Below are positions 1 through 5,744 of a stretch of DNA of 5,744 nt, in pieces (position 1 is the first letter of the stretch; each line of letters starts with the position of its first letter). The notes under the pieces are model-generated. The model ran no database searches and was not told where the DNA came from. It worked only from the letters and a program-made list of their open reading frames with translations. Where the stretch lies: positions 1 through 5,744 of the forward strand of contig JAGAOA010000275.1 of the NCBI GenBank assembly GCA_017623955.1. Direction: 5' to 3'. A program made the position numbers and the translations under genes. This stretch comes from Opitutales bacterium (GTDB lineage Bacteria; Verrucomicrobiota; Verrucomicrobiae; Opitutales; CAG-312).

Positions 1-666
1 AGCCGACATCACCTTACAACTATCTAGCAAAAATTTATTTGCCAATTCTTCTTGAGCCAATGTACTACCTTTAAAAGCAACTGCCGAATTTTGCTTTTCT
101 AAGCACGACATACGCATATCCCATGCTGTTTCGTCTATTAGCAAACGATTTGGACGTACTCCACTTTCATTACTTGCATCTAATAACATATCTCGAATAT
201 CTGCATCTGGATTTTCGTTATTTTGCCATGATACTTCTGCATATTGCTTTGAAATTGTATCTAAAGCATTGATTGCACGGCGAAGTTCATTTCTTAGAAG
301 TCGTTGTAAAAGCATTTGTACATAGCGTTCTTGCCAGTCATCATCAGCAACTTCATCATGATCTATTCTAATTGTAAGACCCTTATTAAGTGTTTTTTCA
401 TTTATCGATGAACCATCATAACGCACACGTTTAAATTCAGCACCTATGCTTCTAATGTCATCGCTATCAGAGTAAAAAGCTTGGGCATTGTCACTACTTT
501 TGAATTCAAAGCGTCTTCCTACTGGAATTGATGGTGCTATAAATTCAAGCATTTCTTCAATATTATCTTGCGATTTCCAACCTACCGTAAAAGCTGTTAA
601 AGCTTCGCTATAATTTCCTGCTGTAAATCTATTTTCGTTAGCTGTAATAATTTTATGTTCATTCAT
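1..666 (-). CDS. Probable phage major capsid protein (partial, C-terminus beyond window)
   Basis: The reading frame opens with ATG at 664-666 and stays open for 222 codons to the window edge, so the C-terminal part is missing. I infer the major head subunit that polymerises into the procapsid shell. Support is partly positional (it follows portal, protease and decoration genes, as in Mu-like head modules) and partly from sequence. The segment LNKGLTIRIDHDEV (residues 93-106) is followed by a helix rich in Leu and Arg (about 115-135, including LLRNELRRAINAL). Then comes GVRPNRLLIDETAWDMR (169-185), which resembles the 'PNR-hydrophobic-x-AW' stretch of major capsid proteins in the E/Mu gpT-like group. 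The start lies 2 bases after the stop of the preceding gene with no visible Shine-Dalgarno, which suggests translational coupling. The residue matches are from memory, not from an alignment. A different head protein is less likely but possible. Confidence 0.72.
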   Translation of the reverse strand, partial: MNEHKIITANENRFTAGNYSEALTAFTVGWKSQDNIEEMLEFIAPSIPVGRRFEFKSSDNAQAFYSDSDDIRSIGAEFKRVRYDGSSINEKTLNKGLTIRIDHDEVADDDWQERYVQMLLQRLLRNELRRAINALDTISKQYAEVSWQNNENPDADIRDMLLDASNESGVRPNRLLIDETAWDMRMSCLEKQNSAVAFKGSTLAQEELANKFLLDSCKVMSA

Positions 667-668
667 AA

Positions 669-1340
669 TTAGTTATTATTAATTGTTATCCACGATATTT
701 TTGTTTGATTAGGTGTTCCTGCCACATCAAGTGTAAATTTAATTTCGCCATTTCCAGCAGATGCCGACACCACTTTTTCAGAACCTCCTATTGCCTTAAA
801 CGTTGCAATTACGATGTCTCCTTCTGATATATTTTCTACTTCGATAGTTTCGTTTTTATCTGATGTAGTCCATATATGAATGCCAGCATTACTTGCTTGA
901 GTTGCTTTTGATGCAAATTCCTGTGTGTCGACTTCAACAACTCCATCAATAGATGATGAATTTAATGCAACACCTACTTTATATGATGTTACTGATGGAA
1001 TATTAGTTACCTTTCCTCCTAAAGTTGTATATAATTCATCACCGGCATTGATGTCAGTTGCGCATCTACACATAAAAGTACTTTCGGCAGATCCAGCTAA
1101 AGCAACAGTTACTCGTTCATTGATGTCGCATTCATCTAATGCGACACCGATAGGCAAAGATGACCCAGAACATACAACGATGGACTCTCCAGAGTCATCA
1201 AACGATACAAGTAAATGAGAGTTATTTATATCTTCGGCTGCGTTTAGAGATATACTTCCAGCATGAGTCCCTTCCGCAATATTAGGGAATATGATTGTTT
1301 TTCTTTTTATAATATTTTTTATTATTTTATAATAATTCAT
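669..1340 (-). CDS. Phage head decoration/capsid cement-like protein, two domains
   Basis: This 223-residue protein probably binds the outer surface of the capsid and stabilises it. Residues about 25-140 have the small beta-barrel pattern of DUF2190/cement-type proteins: PIGVALDE (63-70), VTVALAG (77-83), AGDELYTTLGGKV (99-111) and a repeated VGVAL (122-126) before a closing GVVEVDT. A second Gly/Ser/Thr-rich domain follows (about 150-223) with GDIVIATF (174-181) and a final ISWITI strand. It recalls the C-terminal domain often found in phage head proteins of this type, though I cannot name it firmly. The N-terminus (residues 1-16) is basic and hydrophobic, with no convincing signal-peptide cleavage site. 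The next Met is residue 90, so the ATG at 1338-1340 is the only sensible start. An AAAAGG precedes it. The gene sits between the protease (17-base gap) and the probable capsid gene (2-base gap), the usual place for a decoration or head-stabilising protein. Confidence 0.68.
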   Translation of the reverse strand: MNYYKIIKNIIKRKTIIFPNIAEGTHAGSISLNAAEDINNSHLLVSFDDSGESIVVCSGSSLPIGVALDECDINERVTVALAGSAESTFMCRCATDINAGDELYTTLGGKVTNIPSVTSYKVGVALNSSSIDGVVEVDTQEFASKATQASNAGIHIWTTSDKNETIEVENISEGDIVIATFKAIGGSEKVVSASAGNGEIKFTLDVAGTPNQTKISWITINNN

Positions 1341-1350
1341 TATTTATTGA

Positions 1351-1356
1351 CCTTTT
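1351..1356 (-). promoter_or_regulatory. Shine-Dalgarno-like AAAAGG before the decoration gene
   Basis: On the minus strand AAAAGG ends 10 bases before the ATG at 1338-1340. It is the only clear purine-rich ribosome-binding sequence ahead of any of the four phage genes, and it supports that start. It fits a structural protein needed in many copies. In such A+T-rich DNA a chance match is possible. Confidence 0.4.
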
Positions 1357-1357
1357 G

Positions 1358-2071
1358 TTATTTGTTTTTTATTTTGTTTTTTAAACGTGCAAATACTTTT
1401 GTATATGCTTCGCCACTTGATAGTGAAATTTTTCTAGCTTCTTTAGATACATCTTTGAGCGATGTTTTATTATTGAAGCAATCATCGTTATTAATTTTGT
1501 TAATACGTTGTATTACGTTATTTTTATAAATGTTAGTATTTAGTTTTTCTATTTTTTCATTTGATTGTTTAGCTTTGTTAATCAGTCTTGAACAACAATT
1601 TTTTATTCTATTTATTTCTACAAGACTTTTGTTTTGTTGTTCTGAGATATCAAATACATCAATTATTTTTCCGCTAGTTAAAATATTTGGATTGTTTGTT
1701 AAGCCTACGGATATAAGTCTGATTGGTCGGTATTTATCATCGCTTATATGTTCCATTTCCCATCTAGGCGATAATGCTTTAATTTTACCTGTTTTTATTT
1801 TTGAGTAACTATCGTCGTTATATTTAGCAGAAACTAAAATTCCTTTAGATGTTTTAAAAATTCTTTCAATTTCTCCGACTTTCATATCAGTACAATGTGC
1901 ATTATTTTCATCAGGGTGACCTATGTAGATTGGAATTTTTTTAGCAAATAGCTTTTGAGAATTGTGTATCATTTTTTTCGCAGCAATCTCATCAACTACT
2001 TGATTTCCTTTAGAGTGTTTCCATTCTCCGAAAGGCGATAATACTTGTAGTAGATTATTATTGTTGTTCAT
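1358..2071 (-). CDS. Mu gpI-like phage head maturation protease, with C-terminal scaffold-like tail
   Basis: This 237-residue protein probably cleaves scaffold and head proteins during procapsid maturation. Residues about 1-138 match the Mu-like protease pattern: IYIGHPDE (48-55) with the candidate catalytic His52, a central GILVSAKYNDDSY segment (77-89), ALSPRWE (99-105) with the candidate nucleophile Ser101, and the hallmark SVGLTNNPNI (121-130). I assign the catalytic residues by analogy to the conserved His and 'LSP' Ser of the family, not by experiment. Residues 139-237 are Lys/Asn/Glu-rich and probably helical, as expected of a fused scaffold. The protein starts with Met plus five Asn, encoded where the gene overlaps the end of the portal gene by 14 bases in another frame. 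There is no evident Shine-Dalgarno, so reinitiation after the portal stop is likely. The gene is extremely A+T-rich: positions 1501-1560 hold only 10 G or C in 60. Confidence 0.8.
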   Translation of the reverse strand: MNNNNNLLQVLSPFGEWKHSKGNQVVDEIAAKKMIHNSQKLFAKKIPIYIGHPDENNAHCTDMKVGEIERIFKTSKGILVSAKYNDDSYSKIKTGKIKALSPRWEMEHISDDKYRPIRLISVGLTNNPNILTSGKIIDVFDISEQQNKSLVEINRIKNCCSRLINKAKQSNEKIEKLNTNIYKNNVIQRINKINNDDCFNNKTSLKDVSKEARKISLSSGEAYTKVFARLKNKIKNK

Positions 2072-3245
2072 CGTTTAAACATTCTGTTTTAATAGGGAAG
2101 GCAAATTTTTTTGCCAATTCTAATTCATTTGGCTTTAGTCCTAATTTACAAAGACGTTCTATAACATCTAGTTCATACAATTTTTCTTCATAATCAGGGA
2201 GTTTTAGACGGAATTTTGCCAATGGAATATCATCATCAAATAGTATTTTAATTATTTTTGTATCTATATTTTTATTGAGCGTTTCACTGATATTTAGAGC
2301 ATCATCTTCTTCTATTAACGTACTTTCGTACCATTGCATAGAAGCACCAATTTTATTATTACCACTTATAGTTCCCAAATCTGCACCACGCCATAATGCG
2401 CAAAGCATTCTATCCATTCTTTCGATTATTTGCTGATAGGGCAGTTGATTTTTGCTTGAAACATCTATTGCTTCTATATCTGTTCCTTCAGATAAAACTG
2501 CATAAAATTCTGCACCAAATTGACTAACTGCATCTTTTGCACTTTCCCATTGAGGGGTATTTGGATATGCATTTGTTTTTGCTTTAATACCAGGCATACC
2601 ATTGCGTTCACAATAAATTAACCAATCACGCAATGGTAGATGTTTGTAAACGTAGGCTATTGAAGACGCTTCCATTAAGCCATCGCCACAAGTAATTAAC
2701 CATTTGTTGTTATCTAATGGAGTTCCTTCTGTAAGCTGATTTTCTTTTTCAAGGATTTTCAGTTTTCCTGAAGTATTTTCAAATAGCCATAGTGGATATT
2801 GAGTAAAAATGCCTTTGATATTATCTAAATCGTTAACAAATTTAATTTTATGGATTGCGTATTTCATAGCTACCGAATCCATCATTTGCGATATAAGCAT
2901 CCTAATACCGCCTGTTTTATTTTTTTCGCAAATTGAATTTACTTCTAGATTTTCATAAAATTTTACAAGGGCTTTTTGATGAGCCTTAGCTTTTTTAGAA
3001 TTTTCGAGCGGTACGATTTCAATATCTAAACGCGATACAGATTTTTTACGTTTTAGATTAAGGCAACATATTGTGTCATCGCGATGCACAATTGCATCAA
3101 ACATTCTGACGGCAGTTGCAAGTCTGCCTTCGTTAAAAGCGTCTAAAGCTCTAATTACACTTTCAGGACGCAAATTTTTTATTGGATTAAAAACGCTTCG
3201 TGGAAGTCGTCTTGATATATTTTGGGATATGATTTTTGAGTTCAT
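2058..3245 (-). CDS. DUF935 / Mu gp29-like phage portal protein
   Basis: This is the probable portal subunit, forming the ring at the unique capsid vertex through which DNA enters and leaves. The 395 residues follow the DUF935 layout. NPIKNLRPESV (20-30) comes near the N-terminus, then a helical stretch ending MFDAIVHRDDTICCLNLKRK (48-67) and LDIEIVPL (73-80), equivalent to the family's 'RDPHL...LDWEIVP' region. WLITCGDG (182-189) is followed by RDWLIYCERNGMPGIKAK (206-223), like the family's 'DW..F.E.FG.P...GKY', and GADLGTISGNNKIGAS (287-302) corresponds to the 'LGQTLTT' segment. As I recall, family members are often longer (roughly 450-520 residues), so this copy is short, mainly at the C-terminus. 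ATG at 3243-3245 is the first usable start: the upstream frame is closed by a stop at 3282-3284 and the next Met is residue 48. It is the first phage gene after the host terminator. No terminase gene precedes it. Confidence 0.82.
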   Translation of the reverse strand: MNSKIISQNISRRLPRSVFNPIKNLRPESVIRALDAFNEGRLATAVRMFDAIVHRDDTICCLNLKRKKSVSRLDIEIVPLENSKKAKAHQKALVKFYENLEVNSICEKNKTGGIRMLISQMMDSVAMKYAIHKIKFVNDLDNIKGIFTQYPLWLFENTSGKLKILEKENQLTEGTPLDNNKWLITCGDGLMEASSIAYVYKHLPLRDWLIYCERNGMPGIKAKTNAYPNTPQWESAKDAVSQFGAEFYAVLSEGTDIEAIDVSSKNQLPYQQIIERMDRMLCALWRGADLGTISGNNKIGASMQWYESTLIEEDDALNISETLNKNIDTKIIKILFDDDIPLAKFRLKLPDYEEKLYELDVIERLCKLGLKPNELELAKKFAFPIKTECLNDEQQ

Positions 3246-3251
3246 ATCCGC

Positions 3252-3280
3252 ATTATATAAAATATTATTACGTATTACAA
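3252..3280 (-). promoter_or_regulatory. Possible promoter for the phage head genes
   Basis: On the minus strand TTGTAA (3275-3280) and TATAAT (3252-3257) are separated by exactly 17 bases, a good sigma-70-type arrangement. Only six bases lie between TATAAT and the portal ATG, so the transcript would be leaderless or nearly so. The region is very A+T-rich, so a chance match is a real risk. Bacteroidota housekeeping promoters use a different consensus (TAnnTTTG at -7). The nearest such match is TTAATTTG slightly upstream (7 of 8), with no good -33 element. A promoter is expected somewhere here because the preceding operon ends in a terminator. Confidence 0.3.
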
Positions 3281-3353
3281 ATTAACATTTGATACTTTTG
3301 AATAAGCTTTTGTTTTTGATTTATACCATTATTTTTGCATTCTAATAATAAGC

Positions 3354-3385
3354 AAAAAAAAAGACGCTCAGCAAAAGGAGCGTCT
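3354..3385 (-). terminator. Intrinsic terminator of the galE-pyrophosphorylase operon
   Basis: A perfect 8-bp stem, AGACGCTC (3378-3385 read on the minus strand) with AGACGCTC's complement at 3362-3369, encloses an 8-base loop. It is followed on the minus strand by a run of nine T, the first of which pairs in the stem. The hairpin begins 24 bases after the stop codon of the pyrophosphorylase gene. There is no T run on the plus-strand side, so it acts on minus-strand transcription only. It separates the host operon from the phage genes. Confidence 0.9.
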
Positions 3386-3409
3386 AATAAAATAATTATG
3401 AATTTGTTT

Positions 3410-4834
3410 TTATTGCAAATAGAGCTTATCGGTTATTGATGGTTTTACTTCAAGCCCATTCCAAGCCTTTGTGAAGTCGGTTTGATTGGTTGCAAACAAA
3501 GGCGAAACTTCAATATCTATATTGGGGACACCATCTTCGTTTGCTTCGATTTCTACACCGCTATTAGCAAACCATCTACGCCACTGTGCTTTTTGATGAT
3601 TTTTACAAGTTAATGGCGAATCTAAACCTTCAGCATTTTTCACTGGAGAAAATTCATCGCCTCTAAATCCTTCTATAATTACAGGATTTTCAGCCATTGG
3701 CAATGCGTCAAATACAAACATTTCAAATTTTACACCATTTGGTTTCTCTGGTTTAACGGGAGTTCCGTTTTCGTCGATGTATGGAATTTTCTTGTTTGCA
3801 CGGTGGAAAGGCAAGCGATCTTCTGCTTTTTGTGATGAACCTAGTTTTTCAATAAAGTTTACATCAACAATATGTATTGCAACACTACCTGCAATAAACT
3901 TTAGTTTTCCGTTTTCATCAACTTGTTCCTGATATTCATTAGGTAAGTCAGAGTATTCTACAACTGTAAGTTTATTTTCAAGCATACAGAAGTGTCCTAC
4001 TTTTTCTAGCGGATAAGCCTTAGCAATCATTTTTGACGACATATCCGATTTCCCTAATAAATGGAACCCCACAAAGTATGGGTCAATAATATCAACTAAA
4101 GGATTATCTACTTGGAAATAGCTTACACATTCTATACCGCGTTTTTTGAGTTCAGCAATGGCACCACTACGAACCATTCCACGCAAGCAACCTCCGTGTC
4201 CATCAGGTGTCATTGCAATTTTACCTTTATCTTCAAGAATGATTTTGCCATTTAAATCTACCGCAGGCATCAATCCCTGCTTAAAGAATATAACATCATT
4301 TTTATTTAGACCAAAATAATTGTTAGCTTCAAAAAATTCAACAGTTGCATTGTTGTTGATATGACTTGTCATTACAATCCATGGTATAGACACTCCATAT
4401 TTTTTTGATGCAGACAAAATCTTTTCGGCAAAGACTTGGAAAAGACTTTTTTCTTTAACGGGGGTAACTTTATACAATCCTTTAGGAGCGTTGAATCCCA
4501 AACGAGTTCCTTGTCCTCCAGCTACAACGAATGCTGCAAGTTTACCAGCTTTTATGGCTTCTTCACCAACTTGTTTTGCTTCAAGCCACTTAGTATCTGT
4601 ATTTTTATCTTTAGGTAATGACGCATACGGAGCAGGCAAAAGCTTTTCAAAATCTATACCAGCTTCTGTGTTTTCAGCAAAGACCAATGTTTTGTTTAGA
4701 TAGTCGAGTTCTTGTAAATCGACCATTTCTAATTGTTCTATAAGGGCTTTTTTTTGAGAGTCATCAAGTTCATCAAAGAACTTGAACACATGTCCTTGTC
4801 CAGCTTGTTCAAACTTTTGTTTTAGTTGTTGCAT
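3410..4834 (-). CDS. UDPGP-family UDP-sugar pyrophosphorylase (eukaryotic UAP type)
   Basis: This 474-residue cytoplasmic enzyme joins UTP and a sugar 1-phosphate to give a UDP-sugar and pyrophosphate. The nucleotide-binding loop AGGQGTRLG (105-113) followed by PKG (117-119) is the signature of the UDP-N-acetylglucosamine pyrophosphorylase (UAP/AGX) branch; UDP-glucose enzymes of the UGP branch have a different loop. Further family motifs are MTSH (155-158), PDGHGG (210-215), QVDNPLVD (241-248, with the metal-binding Asp), KFEMFVFD (369-376) and EFSPVKN (394-400). The length is usual for the family and the gene looks intact. ATG at 4832-4834 lies 6 bases after the galE stop, so the two are co-transcribed and probably translationally coupled. 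The motif set favours N-acetylglucosamine 1-phosphate as substrate. The galE neighbour suggests glucose or galactose 1-phosphate as an alternative, and sequence alone cannot settle this. Confidence 0.9.
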   Translation of the reverse strand: MQQLKQKFEQAGQGHVFKFFDELDDSQKKALIEQLEMVDLQELDYLNKTLVFAENTEAGIDFEKLLPAPYASLPKDKNTDTKWLEAKQVGEEAIKAGKLAAFVVAGGQGTRLGFNAPKGLYKVTPVKEKSLFQVFAEKILSASKKYGVSIPWIVMTSHINNNATVEFFEANNYFGLNKNDVIFFKQGLMPAVDLNGKIILEDKGKIAMTPDGHGGCLRGMVRSGAIAELKKRGIECVSYFQVDNPLVDIIDPYFVGFHLLGKSDMSSKMIAKAYPLEKVGHFCMLENKLTVVEYSDLPNEYQEQVDENGKLKFIAGSVAIHIVDVNFIEKLGSSQKAEDRLPFHRANKKIPYIDENGTPVKPEKPNGVKFEMFVFDALPMAENPVIIEGFRGDEFSPVKNAEGLDSPLTCKNHQKAQWRRWFANSGVEIEANEDGVPNIDIEVSPLFATNQTDFTKAWNGLEVKPSITDKLYLQ

Positions 4835-4840
4835 AACTTA

Positions 4841-5744
4841 TTACTTTCTATCTCCAAAACCATCTGGATGTGTTGAGTGCCACTTCCATGCAGTTGCAAT
4901 TATGTCTTCAACGTTAGTGTATTTTATTTTCCAATTTAATTCTGTTTTTGCCTTTTCTGAGTTTGCATAGAGTGCATCAGGATCGCCAGCTCTGCGTGGA
5001 GCAAATTCATGAGGAACTTTTAATCCACTAACTTTTTCTACTCCTTTAATAATTTCCAAAACAGAATTTGGTGTTCCTGTTCCGAGATTATAATGTAAGA
5101 ATTTTCCATCGCCATCAAGTTTATCGAAGGCTGCGATATGAGCTCTACTTAAATCATCAACATGTACATAGTCACGCAAGCATGTACCATCGGGAGTATT
5201 GTAATCGTTGCCAAAGATTTTTAGAGCAGGGCGTTTTCCCATAGCCGCATATATTGCCAATGGAATTAAGTGTGATTCTGGTGTGTGATCTTCGCCGATA
5301 GAACCATCTTCTGCAGCTCCAGATGCGTTAAAATAGCGGAATGCTACCGAATTTAATCCGTAAGCTTTTGCACAATTCTTGAGCATATTTTCAACATCAA
5401 GTTTTGTTTGCCCATACGGATTAATTGGACTTTGTGGCATATCTTCAACTAATGGTAATTTTTCTGGAATACCAAATGTTGCACATGTCGATGAGAACAC
5501 GAATTTCTTTACATTGTGTTCTATCATAGTTTCTAACAAATTCACAACACCTGATACGTTGTTTTGATAGTATTTAAGAGGATCTGTAACGGATTCTCCT
5601 ACATTGATGTACGCAGCGAAGTGCATAACAATATCGATTTTTTCGTTGTCGAGAATTTCGCCAACAAGTTTTTTATCTTCGAGATTTCCGTTGTAGAATT
5701 TCACTTCAGGAAGAAGAGCTCCTGTATGACCATAAACAAGATTA
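4841..5744 (-). CDS. galE: UDP-glucose 4-epimerase GalE (partial, N-terminus beyond window)
   Basis: GalE interconverts UDP-glucose and UDP-galactose through a tightly bound NAD, in the Leloir pathway and in supplying galactose for surface polysaccharides. It is a cytoplasmic SDR-superfamily enzyme. The 300 visible residues begin NLVYGHTGALLPEVKFYNGN, which aligns to about residue 40 of full-length enzymes. The start codon and the N-terminal GxxGxxG loop are therefore outside the window, and the GTG at 5702-5704 is an internal Val, not a start. Visible hallmarks, numbered from the window edge, are HFAAYINVGES (41-51), SSTCATFG (84-91) with the catalytic Ser/Thr, NPYGQTK (108-114) with the catalytic Tyr and Lys, and CLRDYVHVDDL (188-198). 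The C-terminus closes normally with 'DGFGDRK'. It is the upstream partner of the pyrophosphorylase gene, with a gap of 6 bases. Confidence 0.95.
   Translation of the reverse strand, partial: NLVYGHTGALLPEVKFYNGNLEDKKLVGEILDNEKIDIVMHFAAYINVGESVTDPLKYYQNNVSGVVNLLETMIEHNVKKFVFSSTCATFGIPEKLPLVEDMPQSPINPYGQTKLDVENMLKNCAKAYGLNSVAFRYFNASGAAEDGSIGEDHTPESHLIPLAIYAAMGKRPALKIFGNDYNTPDGTCLRDYVHVDDLSRAHIAAFDKLDGDGKFLHYNLGTGTPNSVLEIIKGVEKVSGLKVPHEFAPRRAGDPDALYANSEKAKTELNWKIKYTNVEDIIATAWKWHSTHPDGFGDRK

Noticed and set aside
925..1529. Plus-strand open frames at 925-1218 and 1263-1529
   Set aside because: They lie wholly over the decoration and protease genes on the other strand. The second is a Phe/Leu/Ile-rich product of A+T-rich antisense DNA, which mimics membrane segments. 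No family resemblance was seen.
2073..2080. Eight-base palindrome GTTTAAAC near the end of the portal gene
   Set aside because: It lies inside coding sequence, is short, and has no second copy noticed in the window. It is most likely chance in A+T-rich DNA.
3242..3253. Three-codon minus-strand mini-frame (ATG CGG ATA TGA) overlapping the portal start
   Set aside because: An upstream frame whose stop overlaps the portal ATG could couple translation, but three codons can easily occur by chance and nothing else supports it.
3073..3285. Plus-strand frame running out of the portal gene into the intergenic gap
   Set aside because: Most of it is antisense to the conserved N-terminus of the portal protein. 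It has no recognisable domain and no promoter or ribosome-binding site that I can see.
3246..3353. tRNA, attachment site or Mu-like terminal repeat at the phage-host junction
   Set aside because: No tRNA-like fold or recognisable end sequence was seen. Short repeated CAAAAG motifs are present but too simple to call an operator or att site, and the other end of the element is outside the window.
4436..4970. Plus-strand frames opposite the pyrophosphorylase and galE
   Set aside because: They are shadows of two well-conserved enzyme genes; their Cys/Phe/Ser-rich composition reflects antisense reading.
1..5744. CRISPR array, diversity-generating retroelement or insertion sequence
   Set aside because: No regularly spaced repeats, reverse transcriptase, template/variable repeat pair or transposase was found on either strand.

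Overview
The window fits an A+T-rich member of the Bacteroidota, or a close relative. This is an inference from three things: the low G+C, the mostly absent Shine-Dalgarno sequences, and a eukaryote-type UDP-sugar pyrophosphorylase next to galE. No 16S or other taxonomic marker is present. Every credible gene lies on the minus strand, so transcription runs from high to low coordinates. The plus strand holds only shadow reading frames.

Two blocks meet in the window. The first (about 5744 to 3354) is a chromosomal nucleotide-sugar operon. It contains galE (UDP-glucose/UDP-galactose 4-epimerase, start lying beyond the window edge), then, 6 bases later, a 474-residue UDPGP-family pyrophosphorylase of the UDP-N-acetylglucosamine/UDP-glucose type. 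The operon ends in a clear intrinsic terminator (8-bp perfect stem followed by a run of nine T) just after the second gene. Together the enzymes would make and interconvert UDP-sugars for envelope glycans.

The second block (3245 to 1, continuing out of the window) is a phage head module with Mu-like gene content. In transcription order it has a DUF935/Mu gp29-like portal, a Mu gpI-like maturation protease with a C-terminal tail that may act as scaffold, a two-domain head decoration/cement-type protein, and the first 222 residues of a probable major capsid protein. The genes are tightly packed: a 14-base overlap, then gaps of 17 and 2 bases. This looks like one transcriptional unit with coordinated translation.

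The 164-base gap between the blocks (3246-3409) holds the terminator, then about 108 very A+T-rich bases with a possible promoter immediately before the portal start codon. The main oddity is this junction. The phage block begins at the portal gene, with no terminase or other early packaging gene before it, and with no Mu F-like minor head gene between portal and protease. The element could be a truncated or rearranged prophage, a satellite or domesticated capsid cluster, or a phage whose packaging genes lie elsewhere. The window cannot decide between these.
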